Of a DNA stretch of 64,000 nt, positions 44,114 to 55,478 are shown in pieces. The notes beneath the pieces were generated by a model. It was not told the origin of the DNA, did no database searches, and saw only the letters and a list, made by a program, of their open reading frames with translations. Within the stretch, counting starts at the first letter, position 1, and each line of letters starts with the position of its first letter. A program made the translations under genes and the position numbers. This DNA is from Raffaelea ambrosiae (Eukaryota; Ascomycota; Sordariomycetes; Ophiostomatales; Ophiostomataceae), in the NCBI GenBank assembly GCA_002778195.1, contig PCDI01000014.1, positions 229,869 to 293,868 on the forward strand, in the 5' to 3' direction.

Positions 44114-46773
44114 TCAGCTATTATCACACAGAGACAACAGCCCATCCACGATGGCCCCCAGACGGACGATGTCGCGGCTTTCAGGCTCCCACGCATGCAG
44201 CATGTAACGCACAAGGAGCACTGACTGTCTCCATCGAGGAGGCAGCAGGGTGTCAATGGGGACGGTCAGGTCGCCACGCGGCGGCGGCTTGCCACGCATC
44301 TCTTGGCTGGCCAGCTTGGCACACAGTAGCGCCAGGGCACTCCGCGTGCAGCCCCGTATCATTAGCCAGGTACCCTGGTGGCGATGGAAGACGCCATCTG
44401 CGTTGGCCTCGATGCGGTCAGTCGCATTCTGGAGATATTCGCGAGTCAGATACGTGATCTTGATCTGGTCGTTCATGCTCATGCCAGCAGGAGCGTCCGC
44501 TGCAAAAGAGGCCGGGCTGGCGGAAAGGATGGAGAAGGGGGGGTCCGTCTTGTAGAGTGAGGCAAAGGCGGGGAACCGCAGAAGCTCGACGACGTCGATG
44601 CGGTGGCCGCGGAGGACCCATGGGAGTATGTCGTCGAGCGGTTCAGACGAGGAGGCGGAGAACTGCATGGCCGGTGGCAACAATTGCATCCTGTTGGTAT
44701 GGATGTTAGAGGGTGCGGTCGTAGGAGAGGGGGAAGGCGCGTAATACTCGCCAATGCTCTAGTTGCAGGTCATACTCTGCAACGTTGATGTCGAGGTCGC
44801 CATCCCCTTCTCGAGGATTCTGGGGGTCGCTTTGGTGACGAGGTAGAAGCTGTTTTATGGTACGCCTCTCGAGGTTGGTGTCCTGGTAGCGGTGCTTCAG
44901 AATGCTGTACATGAGACGTTTGAGAGCAATCTCAGCGAGGAAGAAGAGCCAGCCAAAGGTCAGGTGGGTTCTGTCCTCCTCGGCCCGTTGCATTTCCTGC
45001 GGTCGATTCTGGCCGCTCGGCGTCACTGCCTCGTCTATGTTGGGAACACAGGGGAATACGTATGGATATCGAACCGTATTGATGCCCGAGCCAGGCAGGC
45101 CGAGCTCGAGGCGCACCTCACTGAACACGCTTGTCAGTAAAAAATCTCACGACATCGTCGCCTGCCTCGGCCAGAATGTACATACACTTCGCTTTTCAGA
45201 CAGCTCCAGTACAAGGCGTCCTCTAATGCCTGCTTGTTTGACCTGGAGGGCCCATCTTCTGGACGAAATTGCGGCTCTGCAGCGCGGTCACTGGCAATGT
45301 CCACCAGCGTGTCAATGCGCCGCGTGGTCACAAAATAGGTCAGGCAGTTGGACCCCGCCATGACAAACGCTTTCCATGCAGGCAGAATGCGCATGGTGTG
45401 CATCAGATAGACCCCGGTCAGGAAAAAACACCGCGCCGCTAACAGAGAGCCGTCAAATGTGAGGGAGCCTGCCCGCCGCTGTGCTTCCTTGAAATAGTAT
45501 TCTGCTAGGTGGTAAGAGGGGTCCGTTCGGTATATGGAGACGCGCCGGGCCGAGGACTTTTGGCTTAGTGCCGTCGACATGCAGCTAATGGCCAGAACCA
45601 GATACTAAGAAGAGTTCGGTGTCAGCGCCGGGCTCCCATTAGCCAGCCCGGTATGGATGTCAGCTCAGGCAAACAAACTAACCATCAGACAGTTTTCCCC
45701 AGACCACTCCAAGGGAGACTGGATAAAGGCTTCGGCCGTTTGCCGGAGGCTGACGGGCTCCAATATTGGATTCTTGAGGTTGTTGTTGACCAGAAAGTTC
45801 TCCACCAGTTGGCGTATCCTTGTCGGGTCCAGCGTGTCTCCTGGCTTGAAGTCGACACCTTGTTTGCCCTCTGGCCGAGTCTCTGCTACGGGCGTCTCGT
45901 CGAGCAAAGCCACAAGCGGCGTGTCGTAGGGTATTCCAAGCTGTGTCAGCTTCCTTTTGAGGATGGGCCATCGCAGCATGATCTCGATGCCCATGTCAGC
46001 CGATGCGCAGGCCAGCACCTCGGAGCTGACGGGGATGTCTGCCGCCGTCTGGACACGGACTGCGTATCGATTGAACTCGTATCGGATGGCATTGGAATTG
46101 TTGCTGTTGAAGGGTGGCGGCGTGGCTGGTCGCAGGCTGCTGCTGGCGTGCACGTGTTGGGCGGGCATGGGGTCGAGGCTCGCGGGGGAGATGGCATCGT
46201 AGAAGCTTCCACTGGACGGCGACCCGGACCGGTCGAAACGTGTCTTGTACAGCTGTCCTCGGGAGAGTGGTCGTGGCAGGTGCTGGCCGTCGCTTCCGCC
46301 GCGGCCGTTATTCTGTTGCTCGAGAATTTGGCTTTGGCTTTGAATCATGGCCTTGATGTCATCTAGCTGCTGCAGAATCGCAATGCTTGCAGGATCGAAC
46401 CTGCAACACGTGTCAATGGGCTGTTTCTGCGCCCCAGCCGTCATATCCCTTTCAATGTCCCCCTTCGACATTTTCTTATCTAGACATCCACGTACCTCGA
46501 TCTCTCGGACTCTGTGTACTGGCAGTCTCCTCCTGTGCTGCGGCAAAAGCCGCACACTGGCCGCACATTGTCGCACTTGGTCTTGCGTGCCCTACACACG
46601 AGACACGCAGATGGCGCCTTACTGCGTTGGTACGACCCGGCAATGCGGCTTGGTAGCACCGTCCCGGGCGTCCGCTTTCGTTTTTTCGCTGTCTTGTCGT
46701 CGCCTTGTGGACTCGCTTCTCGGCTGGCCTGCGGCGGCGCAGCCCCGTTATCCGTTACCTGGGCAGGCAGCAT
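44114..46773 (-). CDS. Zn2Cys6 fungal transcription factor (five exons)
   Basis: The exons are 46773-46496, 46400-45683, 45604-45186, 45129-44752 and 44690-44114; the product is 789 residues. The zinc cluster is at about residues 57-84 ('SACLVCRARKTKCDNVRPVC', 'GFCRSTGGDC'), preceded by a Lys/Arg nuclear-localisation-like run (KKRKR). Exon 2 begins with a helix containing 'LQQLDDIKAMIQSQSQILEQ', a typical dimerisation coiled coil. The fungal_trans (MHR) part follows in exons 2-4, with 'EYYFKEAQRRAGSLTFDGSL', 'YWSCLKSEVV' and 'EVRLELGLPGSGI'. The last intron fits only with a GC donor (GCGAGT at 44751) and CAG acceptor, giving 'LEHWMQLLPPAMQFS'; an ordinary GT donor three bases on would shift the frame. 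Targets are unknown. Confidence 0.82.
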
Positions 46774-47276
46774 GGCGACATGGACAACTTCCAAAAAAAA
46801 AATATATATATCTATAAGTGACGACGCGCTGGCGGCCGGTCTGACGTGCGGCTTCGACCAACGTCGTCAGTGGAGAACGTGGGCGATGCAGCTGCCAGAG
46901 CTCGGGGGCGCTGACTAGGGTCCATTGCACTGGTTCGTGCTACTGAAGCGCCAAGCCTTTCTAGTGGGTAAACACAGGGTCCGCCCCAAAAAAGATACCA
47001 CCGCGTGCGTGCCTGAGGTATGCATAGTAATATGCTGTGAGGATGCTAGACCCCGCAACATTCGAGCAAATGGGCGCTAGTCCAGTTCCGTCTGGCACGT
47101 GATATCAACGTGGTCCCATCCGACCTGAGACAGGGCGTACCTGACGTTCCGGACCTCCTGAACTCTCGTTGCCTCGCGGTGCAGAGAGCTTCCAGGGCCA
47201 CCAGCACGACACCACCGACTGCAGACGCACGCTGTGCCATGTGGTGAGTTGCTCTCTTTGAGGGCTACTTGGTCAG
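46774..47276. other. Divergent promoter region between the Zn2Cys6 factor and GCN5
   Basis: About 500 bases lie between two start codons. A short AT stretch lies at 46792-46815. No other feature was recognised. Confidence 0.45.
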
Positions 47277-48574
47277 ATGGCTACACAAGTCGCAAACCAG
47301 GCCTCTGCCACCGAAAAACGACATGCCTCCTCTGCCAAACGAGCGGCATCAGGGGAGCTGCCAGACGGCCATGACAGCAAGAAGTTGAAAATCTCGCATG
47401 ACAGTCCCGCTCCGGTAGCTCCCATACGTGTCCCTTTTCCTGAGAAGGTATGTCCCACAACACTGGTGCCCCTCCCCCCCCCTCCCCCCCCTCATCTACT
47501 CGAGCTAACTCTCCTTTGAAGCCGGCAGTTGTAGAAGAACGAAACGGCGAAATCCAATTTCGAGTGGTCAACAACGATGGATCGAGGGAAAGTGGTATCA
47601 TATTAACAGGCCTGAAATGCCTGTTTCAAAAACAACTGCCAAAAATGCCCAAGGACTACATCGCCCGCCTCGTCTACGACCGCACCCACCTGTCCATCGC
47701 CATTGTCCGGATGCCTCTTGAAGTCATTGGAGGCATTTGCTATCGCGAGTTCCGGGACCGGAAGTTCGCTGAGATCGTGTTTTGTGCCGTGTCTTCTGAT
47801 CAGCAAGTCAAGGGATACGGGGCCCACCTTATGGCCCACCTTAAAGACTACGTCAAGGCCACTTCGCCTGTGATGCATTTCCTCACATATGCCGACAACT
47901 ACGCCACCGGCTACTTTCAAAAGCAAGGATTTACCAAGGAGATCAGCCTAGACAAGTCCGTCTGGATGGGGTATATTAAGGACTACGAAGGAGGCACGCC
48001 CATGCAGTGCTCCATGGTTCCCCGGATTCGCTACCTGGAGGTTGGCCGCATGCTCCTCAAGCAGAAGGAGACGATCCGGGCCAAGATCCGCCCGCTCAGC
48101 AAGAGCCATGTCGTCCACCAGCCACCCCAGCAGTGGGCCGATGGAACCATTACCCCCATAGATCCACTCTCCATTCCTGCCATTAAGGCCACTGGGTGGT
48201 CGCCCGATATGGATGCACTTGCCCGGCAGCCTCGTCGCGGGCAACACTTCACGGAATTCCGGCGCTTTTTGTACCAGATCCAGAACCACAAGCAGGCCTG
48301 GCCGTTTCTCATTCCTGTTAACAGAGACGAGGTGCCAGACTACTACAAGGTCATCGAATCGCCGATGGACCTGTCGACCATGGAGGAAAAGCTGGAGCAC
48401 GACGACTACGCCACGCCAAGAGACTTGGTCGACGATCTCAAGCTGATTTTCCGCAACTGCAAGCAGTACAACGACTCGACGACGGTCTACAACAAGTGTG
48501 CAGTGCGGCTGGAGAAATACATGTGGGGTCTCATCAAGGAGATCCCCGAATGGTATGAGTTGCTCGAGGATTAA
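47277..48574 (+). CDS. GCN5: Histone acetyltransferase Gcn5 (SAGA/ADA subunit)
   Basis: The exons are 47277-47447 and 47522-48574; the product is 407 residues. The 74-bp intron is C-rich. After a 60-residue polar N-terminus, the GNAT domain (about 75-230) reads 'RVVNNDGSRESGIILTGLKC', 'YIARLVYDRTHLSIAIVR', 'EIVFCAVSSDQQVKGYGAHL' (the Q/R-x-x-G-x-G/A acetyl-CoA loop) and 'YADNYATGYFQKQGFTKEIS'. The bromodomain (about 300-400) reads 'AWPFLIPVNRDEVPDYYKVI', 'SPMDLSTMEEKLEHDDYATP' and 'DLKLIFRNCKQYND', with the acetyl-lysine-binding Asn. Length and order match yeast Gcn5. It acetylates histone H3 in the nucleus as part of SAGA and ADA. Confidence 0.97.
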
Positions 48575-49314
48575 TATTGGGATGGCGGTGCGTTCTGGGT
48601 TCCTTATTTCTTCATTTTTAAGCAAACAAAAATCAGTGTCTCCGGGGATTTAGGTAATTATCGGTTTGAGCGTCTGGGACGATGGGTCAATTGTGTTGGT
48701 GGGAAATTCGCACATTCATGTGCTTGTGTGTTCTATTATTGTCATTTTGTGGATCAGTCGTCATCTAATTCAACATCCGTGTCTGCTTCTCATGACCGCA
48801 CATATGTTCAATTCTCGGCTCCGTATTCATTTTGAGATTAGTTATGATCAATTACCAGGAGCTCTACGAGTTTAACGCTAGGCCGTCAATCACTACCACT
48901 GCCCTGACAAACTGAGGCTCTTTCCACACCATTTAGAGTCCCTTCGTAGTCCAGACTCCTCTGCAACAACAGTAGTTATATTAGGAGAACATTGTTTTCT
49001 TATAAATGTTGATTAATTTATCTTTGGGAGTTATAGAATAGAGAGTATTTGAGGTTTGCGTATTTTTGTTAGTCCATTCTTTAAATTATTCTCAATCTTA
49101 ACGTTGGCTTTTTTTTTTTGCTTTAAAGACCAAAAAAAAGGAGAAATAAAGAAAATAGAGTAGGGGAAGAGAAAGTGAAAAGAAAGTAAAAGATATGAAG
49201 TGGAGAGAGATCAACACTTTAGGGGCTCTCTTTCAAGACTTCTGGTGCAAAGTGGTGTAACAAAAGAGTTACTGTGCCATAATTTGGAACCCACACAATC
49301 TTGTTCTCGTTCCA
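48575..49314. other. AT-rich convergent 3' region
   Basis: This lies between convergent GCN5 and the serine hydrolase gene. It is AT-rich with A and T runs (about 49108-49160); no gene was recognised. Confidence 0.5.
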
Positions 49315-50994
49315 TCATTCAGTCTTGGTGTACACGAGCTTGCGCGCCAACCAACATCCAATCGTAACACTTGTCACAGCCCCGTCGGACCCACGCGAAA
49401 ACACAGCCGTCCAGTCACCTGGTGCTGGAACATCCATTCCGCGAGGGCATGTCACGATCCAAACATCCTCGCCCAGCCGTTTCATAGCTCTTGCCTGTCC
49501 CTTGCCCAAGAACCCGTCAAACGATCCAAAGAGCCAGGCTTTGTCGTTGTCTTTGTCAGTGCCTTCAACTTCGCAATGGAACACGGCGTCAATTTCCTCG
49601 CAGCGGTATGTACCACGGAAGGGTGTCGTGGGCAAGGCCGCATCTGGCTTGTTCACACGTGTGGCGTCAAGGGTGCGGTTGTCCGCCTTGATCCATATTT
49701 TCACGCGGTCTGGGACAAAAAGTGTCGCCTTTACGTCAGGAGTTCCTGCTTCGTCGGCAGAAATGAGAGGCAGCGTCCACACTGACAGTCCATATGCAAT
49801 CTTAAGAGTGCCCGGTTGAGCACCTGCCGTGATGGTGATGTGCAGTTTGGTGTCAGAGTCCAAAAAGACACCAATCCATGAAGGTAACGGCACAATGCTC
49901 GATGTCCCTGCAGTTGTTGGCGAGGAGACTTTTAGGACGTGTTGCAACACGGTCTTTGCTGCCTTGCTGCTGTCCGTCATGTGGTTGAGCAACAGCACAA
50001 TGGACAGGCGCTTGGCAGGAACATGCAGCCGACTCGACCGGAAGCCGCGCAGGGCACCTCCATGGCCGTACGTTGCCAGCCCGCCAGCATTTCCTTTTCC
50101 CAGCCCGCGTCTGTAAGCAGCCGGCGTGCGGGCCTCGTCATCATAGTGCCACGCCTTTTCATCGAGGGCCTGCTTGTACCAGTTGTTGCTGGCAGCGTCC
50201 TCGTTCAGACTCCGGTCTAGGTAAGCCTCGTACGCAGCCATGTCCTCCAATGAGGCCACAATGCCCGCGTCGCCTGACCACTCGATACGATTCACTGCCG
50301 GTACCCAACCGTGCGTCTCGTCACCGTCGTATGGGACGCACGGCGGCGGCAGGGTGGCGTTGTCCGGCACCAGCTTCGCCGTCTTCATTCCCGCAGGCTC
50401 AAAAATGTGCTTCCGCAGAAGGTCATCCAAGTTCTCGCCAGTGACATTTTCGAGCAGGCGACCGACAACGTGAAAGTTGCTGTTGCAGTACGAGTACTCG
50501 GTACCTGGCGCAAAATGGTAGCTGTGGCCGAGGCGCTTGCGCATGGAGGGGCCGTGCTCGGCGATGGAGAAGACACCTTCCGGGTCACCGCCCCAGAGGG
50601 AGGTGAGGGCCCAGTAGTCGCGCATACCGGAGTGGTTATCACAAAGCTGTTCGAGCATCTGGAGCCGGTCACGGCCTTCGAGCAGCGGGGCCGGCAAGAA
50701 GTCGTCGAGGCGGGCCGCCATCTTCTCGCGGAGTCCTGGCCCGAAGCCGCCCTCAGACACAGGCAGCGTCTCGAGTTGGACCAGCAGACCACAGAAAAAC
50801 TGCTTGGAGATGGAGCAAATGGGCATAAGTGTCTCGGGGGCCATGGGAAGGCGGCGCTCTGCGTCAGCGTAGCCCCATACCCGCTTGGCGGCGATGCGCC
50901 CCTCCGAGACGATGGCGGCAGCTCCACCTACGCCGCGGAACTCATCCGGCATGGCGAGTAGTGCATCCAGAGCTTCTTGGTCACTGATAGCCAT
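49315..50994 (-). CDS. Beta-lactamase-fold serine hydrolase, D-aminopeptidase-like
   Basis: This is a single exon of 559 residues. The catalytic domain (1-340) has S-x-x-K as Ser61/Lys64 in 'PICSISKQFFCGLL', Y-x-N as Tyr169/Asn171 in 'EYSYCNSNFHVVGRLLENVT', and H-G-G near residue 311 in 'TYGHGGALRGFRSSRL'. Two further beta-rich regions follow (about 370-559: 'VPLPSWIGVFLDSDTKLHI', 'TPFRGTYRCEEIDAVFHCEV'). That order matches the penicillin-recognising D-aminopeptidase (DAP) with its two lipocalin-like C-terminal domains. The expected reaction is release of N-terminal D-residues from peptides or amides, or related ester/amide hydrolysis. There is no signal peptide, so it should be cytosolic. 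It is convergent with GCN5. Confidence 0.88.
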   Translation of the reverse strand: MAISDQEALDALLAMPDEFRGVGGAAAIVSEGRIAAKRVWGYADAERRLPMAPETLMPICSISKQFFCGLLVQLETLPVSEGGFGPGLREKMAARLDDFLPAPLLEGRDRLQMLEQLCDNHSGMRDYWALTSLWGGDPEGVFSIAEHGPSMRKRLGHSYHFAPGTEYSYCNSNFHVVGRLLENVTGENLDDLLRKHIFEPAGMKTAKLVPDNATLPPPCVPYDGDETHGWVPAVNRIEWSGDAGIVASLEDMAAYEAYLDRSLNEDAASNNWYKQALDEKAWHYDDEARTPAAYRRGLGKGNAGGLATYGHGGALRGFRSSRLHVPAKRLSIVLLLNHMTDSSKAAKTVLQHVLKVSSPTTAGTSSIVPLPSWIGVFLDSDTKLHITITAGAQPGTLKIAYGLSVWTLPLISADEAGTPDVKATLFVPDRVKIWIKADNRTLDATRVNKPDAALPTTPFRGTYRCEEIDAVFHCEVEGTDKDNDKAWLFGSFDGFLGKGQARAMKRLGEDVWIVTCPRGMDVPAPGDWTAVFSRGSDGAVTSVTIGCWLARKLVYTKTE

Positions 50995-51874
50995 TTTTTA
51001 TGGGTTTCTTTCGGATTATTGTTTGATTTTCCTTCTTTTCGATCTCGCCGATGTAGGAGTGTGGGAGAAGTGGGATGAGTCTGGCAAAGTGGAGTGTTTA
51101 TGGACGGCTTATGATAAGAGCCGACTGCCGTTTCAGAAAACTGTCAGATACCAAGCTGCGCGGGAACGAGGTGGCCAATTGTGCAAAAAGTGAAATGCTC
51201 GTGTCGTGAATGACTACGGCAACTGCAACTCATCTTGCGCTTGTTACATTTCGAACGCGTATTTCTTCTAAAACATTTCTAAATATCCGCGAATAAAAAA
51301 AATGCAGCCAAAGTCGATGTAAAAAGAATACAAAAACTACAACATCATATTTTATTGAGAAAAACATTAACTTCTGCATAGAATCAGTATTAAAAGCTTA
51401 TATAAGTATCTCAGAAAGAGAAGGCAAAGTTAGACGACTGTGGTGGAAGCCAAGGTGACACGTTCTCGCCTTTCTCCTTGTATGTGGCCGGCAGCACTTT
51501 TCCATCGCCGTTCTGTGATTCTTTCTCAGCCCACCAGTTGTTGAAAATAAATAAAAATCCACTTTCAGACACCTGCAAAGAAGCAATTAACATATGAAAA
51601 TACTTGCACTGTTTACGTGAGTCTTCCTTGCGACATCGACATACATCGGCGGCCTACTCACGTGCGTGATCACGTGTGACGAACACGTACTGGAAAGTTC
51701 CGCCCTGGCCAATTATTATTATTCAGCTGATTTGTGGCAAACGCAACCACGGAGGCCTAATGAGCCTGCCTGTGACGACGGACCTCGCGGTCTCAGCACG
51801 CACGCCTTCTCTCTGCCTTTCATACCTTCACCCTGTGCTCACACAGAACTCTCCTCTACTCGCACGTCGCCAAG
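50995..51874. other. Divergent upstream region
   Basis: About 880 bases lie between the hydrolase and PPPDE-protein start codons, with an AT-rich middle (about 51240-51420). No coding sequence was recognised. Confidence 0.45.
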
Positions 51875-53670
51875 ATGGACGTCCATCTCCTGGTCTACGA
51901 CCTGTCCCGGGGCCTTGCCCGCCAAATGTCAATGGGGCTTCTCGGCTTCCAGCTAGACGCCGTCTACCACACATCCATCGAGCTCAACGGCACGGAATAC
52001 GTGTACGACGGTGGAATCATTGCCATAAAGCCGGGGTCTTCTCATCTTGGTCAGCCCATGAACCGGATACGGCTTGGCTCGACAAGTCTGCCCATGGACG
52101 TGATCGCGGAGTATCTCGACTCTGTGAGACCCATTTTCACCGTCGAGGCAAGGAATTCGAGTCCCATCCATAGCTTCCATGGACTCTAACAGTGTTACAG
52201 GCGTATGATCTCTTTCGTCACAACTGCAACAACTTCAGTGACTCTTTCTCCAATTTTCTGGTTGGGAAGGGCATCCCGGAGTACATCACCAACATGCCCC
52301 AGGCTGTCCTCAACTCGCCAATGGGGCAGATGCTTCTTCCACAGCTCATGCAAGGCGTGACTGCGGGCCGACAACAAAACGGCTCCATCCTCGGACTGCA
52401 GGCTAGCGCGCAAGCCCCAGCCAGCCAGCCGGCGCCTGTCAAGTATGGAGTCAAAAATGTTTCCTCCCCTGACGAGTTCAGCCGGTTGCTGGATGTGGCC
52501 AAGACGTCATGTGCAGTGGTGTTCTTCACGTCAGCCACCTGTCCGCCGTGCAAAATCCTCTACCCGATCTACGATGAGCTCGCCCAAGAATTTGGGGACC
52601 GCGCGACTTTTATCAAAGTGGATATCTCTCACCCACAGGCCACTGCCATAGCCCGCCAGTACTCTGTCACTGCCACGCCTACCCTCATCACCTTTTTGAA
52701 AGGAGAAAAGGAAAACGAATGGCTTGGGGCCGATCGAGCCAAACTACAAGGGAATGTGCGGCTCCTGGTCGAGATGGCACATCCCTCGCACTTGCACGAG
52801 AGACTTCGCCTGCCGACTTTTGCCAACCCAAACACGAAGCCAGTTCTCTTCGAGAAAGCACCGCCTCTGGATAAGCTTCTTGCCAAGATGGGAGAGAAAG
52901 TTGCAAAGAAAGCCGAAGTGCAGACTGTCAAGCACTATGTTGAAGAACGCACAAAGTCTGGGCTGGGCATTGCCGTTATTCCGGACGTGAGCCACCTGTC
53001 CGCCCTGGTCCAGGACTCTGTCCAGTCCATGCCTCCAGATACGCTCTTTGCCGTCGTGGACTTGTTCAGATACAGTCTGTCCGACCCCAGAATCAGTGGG
53101 TTCTATGCAGAGGAGAGTGACCACAAGACCGTGCGGAGTGTATTCGACTCCGTGAACAGCAATGCGAGCTGTCCTTACCCCCTTCGTCTTGTGACGCTGC
53201 AAATGGCATGCAATCTTTTCTCGACGCCACTCTACGGAGAGGAGCTTATCAGACATGCCAGTCTTCGCGCAGCGATTGTTTCACTTGTCTCGTCCAGCTT
53301 TTTGGACGAAAGCCACACAACTGTCCGGGTGGCCGCTGCCTCTCTCCTGTTTAACGTTGCCCTTGCCAACCAGCATGCTAGAAGACAAGGCACTGGACAA
53401 ACGCTTCCAGTCGAAGACCAGGTTGAACTGGCGGCATCGCTCGTAGAGGCTATCGGGCAAGAGGAGACATCGCCGGGAGGGTTGAGGGGAATGTTGTCAG
53501 CGTTGGGACACCTTGTGTATTGTGCACCTCTTGACGGTGACTTGGTGGATCTCCTTCGGGTTCTAGACGCAGAAGGCACCGTATTGTCGAAGAAGAAGGC
53601 GTTCCCAGATGAGAACCTCATCACGGAGGTTGGTTCGGAGCTTCTTGGAAAGGGACTTAGACGGCCATAG
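51875..53670 (+). CDS. PPPDE/DeSI peptidase + thioredoxin + PUL domain protein
   Basis: The exons are 51875-52147 and 52201-53670; the product is 580 residues. The 53-bp intron has a GC donor (GAG|GCAAGG) and CAG acceptor, giving the family sequence 'FTVEAYDLFRHNCNNFS'. The PPPDE domain (1-145) has catalytic His32 ('AVYHTSIEL') and Cys99 ('RHNCNNFS'), as in deSUMOylating isopeptidases (DeSI/Hag1-type). A thioredoxin domain (about 165-285) has Cys-Pro-Pro-Cys in 'FFTSATCPPCKILYPIYDEL', and 'FIKVDISHPQATAIARQYSV' and 'TATPTLITFLKGEKE'. The PUL armadillo-like domain (about 305-575) is the part that binds Cdc48/p97 in PLAA/Doa1. The set suggests a ubiquitin/SUMO-linked redox or protein-quality role in cytosol or nucleus. 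Confidence 0.93.
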
Positions 53671-55026
53671 ACGGGAGGCGAACAGCGTGTACTTTTGGGA
53701 TTCATCTAGCTGGTATCTACTACTTAATATTCATATCTCGAGTTATCGTAACCTAATCCCTCGGCGCGGGCAGCCGACTTGCAGCCAACGTATGCCCCCG
53801 AGCCGACGACGATTGTTGGGGTGCCCAATATCCCCAAAGCGACCAGAACAGTCAACAGCACGACGTTTGCCGGCCTGATTCTCATTAGCATCATGGGCGT
53901 GGCCAACCAGTACCCAACAATCGGGAACATCGCCGACACCCACGTCCTGCCAAAGTATGCCAGCGGCTTCGCAGGAGCGACAAAGACCTATCTCTTCACT
54001 ACGGCTGCACAGTTCCTGTGCCGGGATGTTGCATGGCGGATGACCCGAGCATCTTCCCCTCTCCCAAAATCACGGCCATCCTGAACGATAACGCGCTGGG
54101 TTGCCAGACCCTACGCATTCCTCTGGTCTGCAAATGTGTATTGGATGAGGTGAGCCCCATTGCAGACACGGCCACGCTGGTCTGTCAGTACGTGCGGGAT
54201 GCGCTCTCGCAGCATGGCCCCTTGGCGGTAACCGGTGCGGCCAGGGCTCTGGCCTGGCTCATGAGCGTGATGGAGGGTGGCCAGGCGTAGGCTGCATGCA
54301 CGACTAAAACAGTGGTTTCGTCTCTTTTGAACCATTCGACGCTGACAATCACGTGTTGTTGGATCTTCTGGGCAAAGAGGTTGGCCTCTCCTTTTCTGGA
54401 TGAGCGGCTAGTTTTTCGTGATGGGGGGTGGTCAAAGGCCCAGAATCATCGATAGATCTTCATTTGAAACAGAGAGATGACGGAATGTATTTCTTCCCAC
54501 TGTGTGCAGTGTCGAGCGCTTGCGTTGTGCTTATTTTGGGGGTTACATGTTGTCGTGTGAGACTGGTGGCCTCGTCCCCTGCGACCAGCAGGTGTGCGAA
54601 ATTTTGTTTTCTGGGCATGGCTGTGCAGATGTCATGTTTCGGCGTCTATGCGGCGAACATGCGGCCCGTCAGCAGTGGTTGGCAAGCCTCACAGCCCCTG
54701 CAGATTTCTCTCATGCGACCAAGGCTCAAGCCACAGCGCCTGGGTGCGACCTACAGGCAGCCACAGGGGCTCTGTTTTAGTGGCCGCAGATGCCCAGCAC
54801 TACACACCTTCTCGGACGTTCTGACCCCCAATACTACAGGCTGTCTGCCCCTAATATTGTGCGTCTGAAGGCGAGGATGCAAGGAGATTTGCTCTGATTG
54901 GCGTGCGTGGGAGTGCCGCAATGCTGTCTACCGCCTTTCGGTTGGGTGCTAATGCACTGGAGTCCGCTGAGGCCGTAGCCAAGTCCGCCCACTAACAATA
55001 CTCTCTCAATCAGCAAAGACCTAGTC
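53671..55026. other. Stretch with unassigned coding-like segments
   Basis: On the plus strand 53779-54000 reads 'FAGLILISIMGVANQYPTIG', and in another frame 54018-54290 reads 'LGCQTLRIPLVCKCVLDEVS' and 'GPLAVTGAARALAWLMSVME'. Both have coding-like composition, but there is no joining splice that I can defend and no family I recognise; this may be a decayed gene. The rest (54300-54900) holds only overlapping short frames. The last 100 bases include the element shared with the downstream gene family. Confidence 0.4.
54930..54938 (+). promoter_or_regulatory. Shared upstream element, truncated family copy
   Basis: ACCGCCTTT lies about 90 bp before the ATG at 55027. The same string occurs in the same orientation at about 118-130 bp before the two full-length family members (see 57006 and 62505). 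Confidence 0.45.
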
Positions 55027-55317
55027 ATGGCGCCAGAAAAGACGCTGCCATTCGAGGCCCTGGATAAAGGGCGTCGCGACGTTTTTGTGAGGGCGCTACA
55101 CAATGTCCTTGCAACAGGCCCGACACTCAAGACTTGCGCCAATCTGATCGATGGCCTGCCCACAAAAGCCGTTTACAGCGACATGCGCAGCTCTCCATCT
55201 GTCTCGGGCCATCCAATCAAGAAGCGAAACGCCACTGTTCTGAGTCGTAGGTGTGGAAACAGTGGAAGTGGTATTTGGACAGTGGGTCTTTCACTAATAG
55301 TCCCCCACTACAAGTAG
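55027..55317 (+). pseudogene. Truncated copy of the 'WAENRILGG' family (first of three)
   Basis: The frame encodes 96 residues. The first 70 align with the starts of the two full-length members: 'VRALHNVLATGPTLKTCANL' and 'IDGLPTKAVYSDMRSSPSVS' correspond to 'VRAIRNVLATDLALETFAQI' and 'IDGLPTLDVYCDRDVHPN'. After 'GHPIKKRNATV' similarity ends, where full copies continue 'VCPGAED'. The remaining 25 residues are unrelated and end at a stop. It is on the plus strand, opposite to the nearest full copy (starts 56888). Upstream sequence keeps the shared ACCGCCTTT element, so it arose by duplication including the promoter. It could still make a short protein. Confidence 0.7.
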
Positions 55318-55478
55318 TTCCAATTGCGCTAAAACCCCGTCCCTGTGGCCCGGGCCAGCCCTGTGAACCCATTGTGGGGTTCCACCATGAAAGCGCAACC
55401 TCATCGAAGAGTCACTGCGTAAATTTCGAGGCTTAACTAGATCTACTTAAACAACAATCCTCCATGCAGAATACGTAA

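Noticed and set aside
45653..46366. 237-codon plus-strand frame inside the second Zn2Cys6 gene
   Set aside because: It is antisense to exon 2, has no family features and has no leader; the minus-strand exon chain is phase-consistent.
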